64,000 bases of DNA from Toxotes chatareus (lineage: Eukaryota > Chordata > Actinopteri > Toxotidae): NCBI GenBank assembly GCA_016801885.1, contig CM028898.1, positions 2,046,001-2,110,000 of the forward strand, given 5' to 3'. The notes under the pieces were generated by a model. That model ran no database searches. It had not been told where the DNA came from and saw nothing but the letters and a program-made list of their open reading frames with translations. Shown here piece after piece: positions 1 to 11,100 of this stretch. The position numbers and the translations under genes are program-made. How positions within the stretch are numbered: the first letter of the stretch is position 1; each line of letters begins with the position of its first letter.

Positions 1-3000
1 CATTCTGTAACAACGGAATGTAAACTCTATGTAAGTCACGATTGGCCTAGCATATAAGGATTGGATGTGTGAACAGGCAGTGTGAAAATGTACCTTGTCT
101 GCTTGCCAACAACAACCACACACCATTGCAACCCATGTTTCTTTAACTGTGACTGTTCCCTTTGTTCAGCTTTTCACAGTTTCATTTAACTTAACTGCAT
201 CAATACAACACATACAGTATGTATCTATATAAGACCGGGATCGCTGAGGCCTACTACCTAGTCACTATCTGCAAAGTCTGCAGTGTTTGATAACAAACTT
301 CTGCACTTTTTAAGCATTTTTAATACCTGTTCTCAATCTTTTTCTGCATTACTCCAAAAGACACATCGCACCTTAACCATAAAATAGCTCCCTGGTAGCT
401 CAGAAGATCAATCAAAGTAATAGAATGAGTAAATGTAAATGTGCAGCTCCATTTCCCATAACAGTAGCTACTGCAGCTATCAGAGGCCGGCTCAATCTGT
501 CCCTGTCAGACTGAGGCGAAGGGAGAGGGCCAGAATAATATATTCAGGCAGGGAGATGGAATAAGGTTGGTGGTTCCCATCAGTGTGGGAGGGTGTGTGT
601 GTGTGTGTATAGTATTTGAGTGTGTGTATTCATCTGAGACTGGAGAAACATGGATCACACAGGACTTTTATCTGCTGGGCTAAACAACATAGATATTACA
701 TGAGAATGCAGGCAAAAGAGGAATGAATGCCTGTTGTTGCAGTGATTGCTTGGAAATGGAATAGTGGGAAGATCAAGGCAGAGGCGATGTTTTGTGTGGG
801 TAAATTTGTGTGTATATGTGTGTGTGCGAGTGTGAGTCATAACTTCAAGTAAAATTAAAGCAAGCATCAAACATATTCTAAATGCCATGCCAATGAAATT
901 TCCTCTGTGGTATGAATGGTCTGCACGGCTATCGTTCAGAGCAGATGTATTTGCCCCAAGTTTGTACTTCATTTGCAAGCCTTTAAAGATGTCCTCTAAA
1001 GGACAGGAGGCATACAGCTGACCGGTGGAATTAGTGAGCATGGAGGTCCAGGAGTCCTTCATTAGCCAGAAGGTGATGATGAAAAATGAGGAGAGTTCAA
1101 GATTAATAAAAATGCTAGCCCTCGTGCTCATTAAGGTTTGGATATGTTCTGTATATATATATAAGTGCAATTACACTTTTTTTTTTTTTTTTAAATGTGC
1201 GTTTTGGTGCATTTTTCCCATAACAGTACAATGTTACAGCATGATAACAGAGTGACATACTTACAATGCCCTCAGAGTCTCTCTGTTATGTTCTGAATAT
1301 GAGTGCTAGGAGAAAAATAAAGAGTTTGGCATAGGACACATCTCCAGTCCTTTGTTTTATAATGTAAAACCATGTAACCATGGTATTTTCTGTACTCATA
1401 CCTCAGCTACCATGTGCAGATATTGTAGAAAGCCAAAATTTTAAAAATGCTGCAATGCTGGTTTTGGAAAAGCATCTATTATTAATGTTCTTATATGGTG
1501 AGAATATATTTGGTTGCACTGAATACTGATCCAACTGAACTCAGCACCATTTTAATTGTGATAATTCAAATTATCCGAAGCAGCCTGTTAAATAAATTGG
1601 TGGAAAACCACCTGATCTGCCAAGTCTACACTTTGGAAAACCTGGGCAGGTTTAAGTGTTTGGGATTTTCTGCTTAATGTGTAGCCTTTGTTGAAGTTTC
1701 ACCATTAAAACATGTTCACCTCCCTGATAAAATATAAATAAATGGTATAAATGAGTATAAAACATGATGTAAAACATACACCGACCCTGAACACGTATTG
1801 GGAAAACTGTACCACAGTGAGGGAGCAACAGATTTTTGAAACTGTTCCTTCCATATACCAACAAACTACCCAAGGGCAGTGGTTACTTTTCATGCCCTGT
1901 CATGGAGGTGAGGATTTACATAAAGCCGCCCTGGAACAACCATGGTCCTGCTGGAAATGCGTGCTGGGTCTCAGTTTGATCTAGAAAAACTTTTTTTTTT
2001 GTGGCCTACGGACTGAACATTCAGTGAGAGATGTATGAAAGGACCAAAATGCCTGTTTTCCATTTTTGTGATTTTCAAGTTTCTGAAAACCCTCTACAAT
2101 ATGTTGTGGCCCTTTAATGTTCCTATTTTAGCATCCATCAGCTTTATTTGATGGTGGAAAAGCTTTTCACAAAAACACTGCTGACCTAGTTCAGTTTAAA
2201 AGGTGGACAAGATTGTTATTTTGGTATAAACCGTCACCAATTTTGCTTTATTGTTTTAAAATCTAACCCCTTCATGTCCTTAGATTATCCCACCCTGCTT
2301 TCCTCTTCACTTCCAATCTATTAATTGCAGTAATCTACTGATTGTCCTAAACAATGTAGTCATCCAACCATAATCCTGTGGTTTGTCCATTAGGTTATTA
2401 CAGCAAGTTGCCTAACTGTCCAGTTCTGTTCACTAAGGCTGGGTTCACTCTTATCTAAATTGCTGTTTTCCCCTCATATTCATACACATGCACTGTTTAC
2501 ACACACACATACATAAAAAGGTGAAGTCCATTAGGATATTGCACCAAAAACCATTAAAGGTAGGGGGGTGAAATGATAACACAGAGATAGCAAGATACCC
2601 ACTCAGACCCACCGAGTGAGCGGTGAGGTTGATTTGGGACAGACGAGGTAACTGAGGTGGACTCCCAGAGACTTCAGTAAGTGGGAGACACAGCAGGGGA
2701 GGGTGGTTAAACCTGTCATTCAGATGCCACAGATAGAGTTTCCTCTTTTAACTTATTAATCCATGCCCTTGGGAGGGATAAGGTGTTTTTTTTTTTAATT
2801 TTTTTTTTTTATCAAAGACACATCAGTAAAATTTAAAATAGCAATAAGTATTTGTCCTAGAGGTGTCCGTTTATCCCTTTATCACCAGATGTATTAAACC
2901 TGGTTCACCTCACAATAATTTAGTGTGTGATAACTGCAAACAAATACATTATCCTGTTTATTAGTAGGATAAGTAAAAAAAAAAAAAAAAAACAGGGAAT

Positions 3001-3364
3001 ATACTAACAACTAAGTACCTTGACTCAGTTACTGTTCTGAAGTACAATTTCTTTCTTATTTTACTGCACAACATTTTAGAGGGAAATATTGTGCCTTTTA
3101 CCCCACAATCCTGCTACAGTTATTCTGAAAAAACTTATATCCCTTAAACGTTTGACACTGGTAATGTCATATTTCTTCATTGCTGTATTGGTTCTTTTCC
3201 CTAAGTAAACTGAGTACGTCTTCCACCACTGATCATGTGTAATGTTTTGACTTCCAATGTCTCCACTGGGCTCAGGTATGACTTATTTCTTTAATCCTGC
3301 GTGTCTGTCATTTTTATAAACAGCCAGTTGTCATTACACGCAGTGCTGCAAGGCCCCTGGAATC
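1..3364. other. Gene-poor flank, one uncertain coding-looking stretch
   Basis: AT-rich DNA with a GT run (about 592-608) and T or A runs (1171, 2785, 2800, 2976). Apart from the stretch at 880-1145 nothing coding or RNA-like is recognised. Confidence 0.6.
880..1145 (-). other. Isolated coding-looking stretch, gene unknown
   Basis: On the minus strand a frame is open over about 170 codons. The part at 890-1110 uses codons ending mostly in C or G, unlike the AT-rich surroundings (FFIITFWLMKDSWTSML, then GQLYASCPLEDIFKGLQMKY, then HSYHRGNFIGMAF). It includes one hydrophobic run near the start and another near the end (RICLMLALILLEV). No convincing acceptor was found and the donor is weak. The 3' part of the open frame is just CA-repeat translation. 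It could be one exon of a gene running off the left edge, a decayed gene copy, or chance. Confidence 0.2.
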
Positions 3365-3600
3365 TGATTGGCCACCCCAGGTGCCACCACATTATTCTAC
3401 ACTATGATTGGCTATGTAGTCATTAACCTGAAGTCTTAAACCTGAGAGGCTGTAATGCGGCAAGGTAGTGTGTAGCCCCGCCAAACACTAAGAGAAGAAG
3501 AAGAAGAAGAAGTCGCCGCAGTGCTGCTTTGATTTTGGCGCGGAGCCATCACCAGACGTCAGTCACGCCAAGTTTATGTATTCCTGCGGGCTACAGGTGT
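3365..3600 (+). promoter_or_regulatory. Promoter-like CpG-containing patch with two CCAAT boxes and an E2F-like site
   Basis: Two ATTGG motifs (reverse CCAAT, NF-Y type) at 3367-3371 and 3407-3411 are 40 bases apart. Downstream are a GAA-repeat run (3489-3512) and TTTTGGCGCGG (3533-3543), which contains an E2F-type TTTGGCGC core, in a local CpG cluster (GTCGCCGC, GGCGCGG, GACGTC, TCACGCC). This arrangement is usual for TATA-less promoters of widely expressed or cell-cycle genes. The adjoining exon candidates are on the plus strand. Promoter activity is inferred from sequence only. Confidence 0.5.
3489..3512 (+). repeat. GAA trinucleotide run
   Basis: About seven GAA/AAG units between the CCAAT boxes and the E2F-like site of the promoter-like patch. 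Confidence 0.9.
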
Positions 3601-5585
3601 TTTATTCTGGAGCTGTGTTGCTTCTTGTTGCTCCTAAAACATGTGAGTACACATATTGTGGCAGCGGTTAAAACGTTTTAGCTGTAGTAAGCAAAAAACT
3701 TTCTCCTGGACTTTTTTGCTTTAATGCTAAGGTGTCATCTCAGTTAGCAAACATGTCGCCATTGTTTGGTTATTGTCAGCGATGCTAACGTTAGCGATAT
3801 AAATCCATTCATGCATAGATAACAACGTGAAAGACAAAGTGACATACACCATGCCACTGTTACAGTATGAAAGAAGATTTCTTTTAAAGAAAAAAAATCC
3901 AAAACAGAGCAGGACAGAGTAGTCAACAGTGCTAGCCTGTGGTCACAAGAGTTAGCTTCATGCTGGTACAGATGAAGAGCAGGAGCCTCCAGCTTCAGCT
4001 GTACACGTGGCTGTGGGAAGCACTGATAGTTCAAGGCTTCTCTTTACTAAGCACCATTGCCTTGATAATATTAATAACGTTGTGGTCAATTGTCAGAAAT
4101 TGCAACTAAAGTTGAGACTTGTCAGTTATACGTGTGGAGTTGCAATAGTCGTTATTTCACTTTAGGGATCTGGGTTGGGTAGAAAAAGGCTGATTTATTA
4201 TCATTCTGATGACAGCTTATGTGTGTATGTAGACTCAGACAAGGATACAGGCAATGATGACCCTTCAGCATCACCTGCACACCGGGGTATGAATGCATTT
4301 GTCTTCTTTAAAACTTCATCTGCTTTGACTTGGGGATGGGGATGTTTCACTTTTGCTGTACTTATAGACGGTGGCTTATACAGTCATTCAGGGCAAAGCC
4401 CAGTTGTCATCACATGAAAGAAAAAATCAAATATGAGTAATATTTGAATATAACTAATGTGAAAAAGTAATAAATTGATGCGTCTAATAAAATCCCTGTA
4501 TTGCTTCAGGTGTGTCAAGTCAACTCTTCCCAGACACTGTTTACGAGAAGCATCAAGATAGTGATGTGGCTGCCCCTGTTGCCTGCCCTGAACCTCATGG
4601 TATGCCTCAATATTTCATTCTGTCTTCAGAAGTCACAGCCGTGACTTATATTACACTTAAAGCTTCTCAGGCTTTTGTCACTTTCAGATATTTTGAATGC
4701 ATGTTTCTCTGTGTGTCTGCTCATACTTCACCACCCCTGCAAAAAATCAGTGCTCCCCTAGGGCCCCACACCAGTCAAATGAGTCTTGACATGCCACTGT
4801 TGCATGGCAAAGCACTGTTTAAACAAATGCAGCGATTTGCATTTTAAAAAGACAAATACATAAATGTAAAAATTTAAGAAAAAATAAGAGGAATTTAATA
4901 CACATGCAACAACAAAGCATTACTCAAATCAACAATTGGCAAAAGTTCTGTCTCTCTCTCTCCCTCTCTCTTCTTATCTCTGTTTCATTATCACACAGCC
5001 GATGGCTTCTTCGTTCCAGGCCTGATTTGTTAAAAGCAAACTGATGTTTCTGTGTACCCACGCAGCAGATGAGTAAGCAGAAGTTTAAAATGCGTAGTGA
5101 AATATTAAAAATGAGGCAGGGGCGTAGAGCAGAACACGAGGAAACAGACACTGTGAGGATGAAGGGGTTGAGGGGTAATCGCAAACACTTAGACGAGCAT
5201 GTTCCCAAGTTTGTCTAGAGACATTCATCAGTGCAGAAACTGGATGCACTCACTGTGAATTACAACGTTTATTCAAGCAATATCTTTTGCCCTCACTATT
5301 TTCATTTCACTTTTGTGCTTTTCAAGTGTCTGAAAATGACTTTATCCACTCAGTGCCCATCAGGCTGAGTTAGATTATATGTGGCAAGAGGATACAGAAT
5401 CATCACACTGTCATTGTCAGGTCTGGTGTGAGCAGGAGCTGCACTGTTCCTGTCCCACTGAGGGGACATGCAGTGAACAAACAGGGAAGCTCCCTCAGCA
5501 TAAAGACAAGAAATCATACATTTTAGCATTATGTTACAGAGGATGTACACCTCTTTACTCCCCCTACCCATTCCCTCTTCTCTGA
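3576..5585 (+). CDS. Candidate small gene of unknown family, 3 linked exons plus an uncertain last exon
   Basis: From an ATG at 3576, exon 1 (3576-3596, donor CAG then GTGTTT) joins in frame to 4166-4286 (acceptor CACTTTAG, donor G then GTATGA) and then to 4510-4599 (acceptor TGCTTCAG, donor G then GTATGC). The phases fit (0, then 1, then 1), giving about 77 codons with no stop. The peptide is hydrophilic and acidic: GLGRKRLIYYHSDDSLCVYV, DKDTGNDDPSASPAHRG, DTVYEKHQDSDVAAPVA. Two endings fit phase 1: 4999-5033 (acceptor TTATCACACAG, tail DGFFVPGLIC then stop), or 5374-5585 (Cys-rich tail CHCQVWCEQELHCSC). An open stretch at 5070-5213 starting MSKQKFKMRS is in another phase. I do not recognise the family. 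An alternative is a non-coding transcript with a strong donor at 3642 (CAT then GTGAGT), in which case the exon 2 frame closes. Confidence 0.35.
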
Positions 5586-5984
5586 TGTTTGCTCACTGCA
5601 TGTGTAAGATAATGTTTACATGCATCCGGGAAGCCAATTAAAAGCTAGCCCATGGCTAGGCTGCACATGATAAAAGTGCACATGAACGTGACATATCCTG
5701 AATGTATTCATCCACGCTCATCAATTCACCTGTGGAAGTCATGATGTACTGATTAAACGTTGTTGGGTCTTGAATGGATTTACACAGAACTGATTCAGTT
5801 CAGTGGAGTCAATAAAGCTCAAGAAGAGAAGGCAGGCAGACTGACAGCTACTGACTTCCTCCAGGAAGTCATATTAACTAATATGAAATGTTATTTTCAT
5901 AATAACAGAGTTTTAATCAACTTCATTTTTGTTAAATAATAGAAATGTTTATTTATCAAAAGTCTGTTTTCATAATGGCATTTT

Positions 5985-6785
5985 TCCCAGTAAGTGGTGT
6001 CACTTCTCTCTCACCTTTCAGCCAATCACGCCCCTGCCTCTTAAGCGAGCAAGCTCAACGACTGGTGGCAGATTTAGCCAGTTATTAATTGTTAGATGGA
6101 GAAACAATTGCAGAGTCATTTTGTTGTTGCTGTTGTTGATATTCCTCGAAGAAAAGCACACAACTATGTGAAGGTTAAAATGCTGGCTCTTTACTGTGAT
6201 ACTGAGCGTTGTGCTGGAGACTGTTCTCACATTTTTCCATGCTGATTATCCCTAGTGCGAACCTTGTACTCACACCTAAATAGCCTAAATTAGCTTCTTT
6301 TGTTGTGTTTCATATTATGTTAGCAGCTCGTTACTGAGTGAAATACAAACTGTGTATAGTGCATATAAAATTAGCTGAATGGTTGGTATCAGTGTTAATG
6401 TTGGATTTTAGTTTGACGTAACTACCAGCGATGGGGCATCTGCAGTCATATTCTGCCAGCTGTTTGTAGATACTGTATGTCTGTATCTGGTGGAGATATG
6501 AGTGGTTCCTGAGGGTGCTCATCATTACATTTTAAATGATATGACATGAAAGCTGCATTAATCCAAGCTAACAAACAAGCCTAGCTAACTAGAGGGCTTG
6601 GTTGTTAAATAAACTTGAAAAGATTTTGATTCTGTGTCTGTATGTTGGGTTTATTTACAGCAGTGTTGTTGTTGCTCTAGATAGAGATTTTGTTGCTGTT
6701 GATCTTACTAGTTCAAGATGTGGGAGGCATGCGATTGGCTGAAAGGTGAGAGGTCGGTGTCCTCACCACGTCATGAAAAATAACT
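5985..6785. repeat. Inverted-repeat (foldback) unit of about 800 bases
   Basis: CTCTCACCTTTCAGCCAATC at 6008-6027 and its exact reverse complement at 6733-6752. The match extends imperfectly on the outside (GTGGTG and TTTTTC blocks) to about 60 bases per arm. The interior has no convincing gene. Confidence 0.55.
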
Positions 6786-7583
6786 TTAAAGTGTAATGTA
6801 AGTGTAATGAAAGTGAAGTTAAACAGACCTCTGACAAAGGTATTCTGAAAATGAAATGAAAATTCAGTTACCATGATAATGAACGTTGAAATAATATTTC
6901 ATAAAAATGAGTTCAGTTTTAATAATTCCATAATTCGTTATTTTGTGAATTGATGTTTCATTTGTATACTTGACACAATTCATTCATATTATTATTTCTT
7001 TAATGATGTCTCTATTTATTTTGGGGTTTCATATCTAAGCAGTCATGTGACATGAGAGTCAGGTACGCACATGCGCAAATACTTTCAGCTTCCCTGTTCC
7101 TTGATGCAAAAACTCTCTTAAATAATAGAGGGCTCCCGGCTGTGCATGGCCATCTTTTATTCATACACTTCTCTCTCTTTGCACCGGGACACTTTCTGCT
7201 GCTTATGCCAGTGACACCATTGGCATCTTTCAACTCCACTGTGAAGCAGTTTAATCAGAATCTCAGCTAAAGAGACAGGTTGTTTAAATCAAGTGAGGTG
7301 AGAAAAAGAAAAGAAAAAAAAAAACACGTGATAATTTTATACAGTGTACATAGCCTAACCGCTCATATCACTGTTATATATAAGGTGAAAACATGAGACT
7401 GATTAAGCTAATCCAACTGTTGAATCCGGTGAGGTGCTCTGAGAAAAAAAAAAAAAAAGAGAAACTTCATTGTTTAAACTGCTTTTCTGAGTGAATTGTA
7501 AATGATGAAATGTGAGAGGTGACAAGTAAGTGCTTTACAGAGATCATTTTATCTTCCAATGTTGTTGTTTTTTTTTTTTTCAG

Positions 7584-7680
7584 CAAGTCTTGTGCTTTTG
7601 TCACCTCACTGCCAAGCTGTTGCTCAGTGATTCTGGAAGTGAGCAGCCATTACCATGATAACTGTGATAAGGATTTATGG
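7584..7680 (+). other. Candidate internal exon, gene unknown
   Basis: A 97-base segment bounded by a very strong acceptor (a run of over 12 T then CAG) and a consensus donor (ATG then GTAAGT). One plus-strand frame is open throughout (KSCAFVTSLPSCCSVILEV and on), fitting phase 2 on both sides; the other two contain stops. It may belong to the candidate gene starting at 3.5 kb or be a non-coding RNA exon. No family is recognised. Confidence 0.25.
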
Positions 7681-7964
7681 TAAGTAGAGATAATATTCTT
7701 CTAAGCAGAATCCAAAATTCCAATAACAATTAAACTGAGCACATTTGCAAGTCAAGGCTTAGTGACTGTACCTCTATACAGTATTGCTCAGCCTATTAAA
7801 TATTGCAACATTGAGGGGAGTGTATGAAATTTATTGGGGGTGGGGTGGGGTAGGGGTAGAAACAATTTCAAAGGAGGGTAGTCTGAATAATTTGGGAGAG
7901 CAGTGAACAGCCTTGGACTTTTTTTCACCCCATACAACTGAATCTGCTGCTCACCTTAGCTTTA

Positions 7965-8175
7965 TAACAGATGCCAGGCCATTATTTAGCTGTTCGTGTT
8001 TTGGTTCACTCTCATAGCGTAGTTTTTGGCCACAGCAGGCAAGCTCTAAAAGCCCACTGTACACTACCTGCTCAGCAGCAAACAGCAGACACACTGTTAA
8101 AGAACATAGTGGAACATTTGGCAGCTGAAGAACCACGTATTTTCCTCAGGAACTGATAGAGCTAAAGACTAAGTT
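7965..8175 (+). repeat. Dispersed repeat of the same family, 3' part
   Basis: Shares CCACTGTACACTACCTGCTC, AGCAGCAAACAGCAGACACA, GAACATAGTGGAACATTTGG and TTTTCCTCAGGAACTGATAG with the copy at 28835-29035. The short open frames here and there are translations of this repeat, not genes. Confidence 0.75.
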
Positions 8176-11100
8176 TGAAATGTTTAGTTTTGAAGTTACA
8201 GGTACAGATTGAAATGCTATTAATCTGATTAACAGGTTTTCAATCCACTGTCTTCACACAGATTTCATCATCTGTTCTCCTCAAGTTAGCCGCACTGTTA
8301 TCAAGACACAGGTGTGTTTATATGGGTCAGGTTGAGTAAAACTAAATCAGTTGGGCATGAAAAAACAGGGCTCATAGTATCATAACACAGGAGCCAACAC
8401 CACACACACCTTTCTCTCTGTCTCTCTCTTTGAACAAGCGGTCGGTGTTGTCCGACAGTACTCTACTGGGGTTTTCAGATTTTTGGCTACAAAGGAAACA
8501 AATCTCTGGTGCTTAAAAACACGGCAGGTCATACAGCATGCTTAGTTATGATGGACAGACATCTAATCTCATACATTTTGAGATACAAAATCATCTGATC
8601 TAATACATTTCCTTTTTTATTCAGTCAGTCATGGCTCTTCGCTGTCCTGCTGACCTTTCCTTTAGTAGTTCTTGGTTTGTTTAGTTGTTCTTGGTCATGG
8701 TTTCCAAATTATTTGGCCATCGCCAGTTTAGTTTCTAATTTAATGTACCAATTCAGGGCTTTTGTGATGTTTTCTGATGTGTTGTTATTCCATTAAGCAG
8801 ATATTAATTTACATGAATTTATTTTTTTTTTCACTTGTCGGCAGTTCAACTGCTGTAAGCACATATTCTTATCTTATTGTTATAAAACTGACATGGCTAA
8901 TGTGTTAGGAGAAGTGGTTTATTTGCACACACAAGCAGACGGAAGCATCTGTCTTCTGCTTGGTGTTGGGTTGGCTGTGCACAGTGGGATCGTCACTGAA
9001 AACGGGGAACTGCTGCAACTGGAAAACAGTGAGATTGAACCGAAACAGTAAAGGTACAGACTGTAAAACCAAAACAATAACCATAGAGATGCTAAAAGGC
9101 TGCACAGAACTTCACAGAGGGTTTGGGCCCCTGTGTCTCTGCTGCTACGAGTGACCCCTTTCACATTACATGCTGTCATTTAAGCCTTTAATGTAAAAAT
9201 ATTCCTTCGAGCAGCTTCCAGCGTTGCCTCTATTAATAGTGAAACAACTGATCAATTTGATACAGCTCAGTCCTTCTGAGATACAGGGGGGAGGTGTTTC
9301 AGTTTTTTCTCTTAAGTCAAAGGGAGGATGTGAAGAAAATATTAATAACACTGGGGTCAGCCTTGCTCTTTTTGGAAAGTTAAACATAAGGTTTGGCCTC
9401 CCTCCCTCTCCCAATAAATTTCACACAATCCCTTGCAACACAGCCTTGCTTCATACATACTGGTCTACAAGCTTACACTCTCATGGAGGTGCAGTGATGC
9501 GATGTAAATTCTTTCATTGAGTGTCTAAGGGCTCCAGGGAACAGATTTCGGAGAGAAGTTTCTTTAACCTTTCTGAGAGTGAAGAGCCTTGTGTTGCACA
9601 AAGAGAATTATTCAAACTACTCTAAAGGTATTCTCCCAAAATAGAGTCAAAGAGTGAAGGAGACTGAAAATGCATGTGGGGAAAGTGTGTATGCGTCACA
9701 CAGCGCATATGGGCATAACATGCAAATGTGTCAGTGTGCGTGCATAGGTAACAGCGCTGGTGTATGTGGGCACAGGGTACGTGTGCCCCTTGGGTAACAG
9801 CGGAAGTGGTGGGGACAGGGACAGACAAGGCCAGACAACTAGAATAAATCCAATGAAATATGCAGGCAGGGCGAGCGAGAGGCAGAGAGCACCTTTACCT
9901 GCTTTCATTTTCTTCCTCTTGTCTATGGGGAGCAGAGGCTGAGATGAAAACAGGAAATAGAAGGGATAAGAGAAGGAAGAGGGTATGGAGTCGTGTCCCT
10001 GGATGAATGGAGGGAGGGATGGCTGAGAATAGACGAGATGACTCGGGTTGCTCAGGGGCCATCCACGGCCTCTAAAGCGACGCAAGATGCCTCTCTACCT
10101 CTCTTTCTGTTTCCATAACAAACCTCAGCATCTTTAATGGTCGTCTCAGCTCATTTTTAATAGTAATAGTGCTAAAGTGGAACCATTTCAACAGCCGCCC
10201 TTCACAATTTGTATGAACATCTTTGGTTCAAAGTCTTTTCAGTGTGTGGAGTGACAGTGATATTAAAGAAGTAATAGTAACAAGTAGTATAAAGTAACAG
10301 GATCATTCCAGTTTATTACAGCTTAGGTATTTTTGATTTAGTCCATTGTTGACCTTGGAAACAGTAGCTGGACAAAATAAATCTTAACTCAAGGTCCACT
10401 GACTAGCTTTTCAGTACTTTCAGCCAGGAAGTGGACTTTGAGTTAAAATATCTTTATTGATTTCTTTTTACTGTACAATGAGAAGTAATTACCTGACTTG
10501 AGTTTTACCTGTAAACGTTCTGTCTTAGACTCATTGAGACGTGTTCACATTACAGTGGAAAAACAAGGGTCTCGTGCTACGTGTTCCACATTGTTCGATG
10601 CAGCAGTGCCACTACAGAGCTCCTGGTGGTGCTGCAGTATTGCCTAGCAGCACCACCTTAGCTATAATGTTGCTAGCCGTAGATTGCTATGTGTCTGCAT
10701 TTGTCTGCATTGTTAGTTTTCCTGTCTTTTCCTCACAGGGTTTCATTTTTTAATAGACGTATGGTGAGTCCCGTTGTCAATGGTGTTCATGGTAATGCTT
10801 ATGGTTATATTTTTTTTAAATCACAGTAGTTGTAATAGCAACAGTGACTGACACACTGCAAGATCATGTAATTTGTTTTAAGGAGGGAAAAAACCATCAC
10901 AATGAAAACCCACCAGTCAGATCCAATGAGCTGCAGCTCCTTACAGTCTTTATCAAAGCAGCAGCTAAACGCTGCCTGTGCTTCCCACGTCATGTTGTGA
11001 AACACTTGACTGTTCACAATACTGCACTTAAGACACAGAATTAATTTCCAGATAGCACGATTGTGAGATGATCAGCTTAGCGTATCCCCAGACATTCAGT

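Noticed and set aside
391..430. GGTAGCTCAG as a possible tRNA A box
   Set aside because: No B box or cloverleaf follows at the right distance.
655..830. C-terminal part of the long minus-strand open frame (Thr/His repeats)
   Set aside because: It translates a CA-rich microsatellite-like stretch; only the upstream part at 880-1145 is kept as a candidate.
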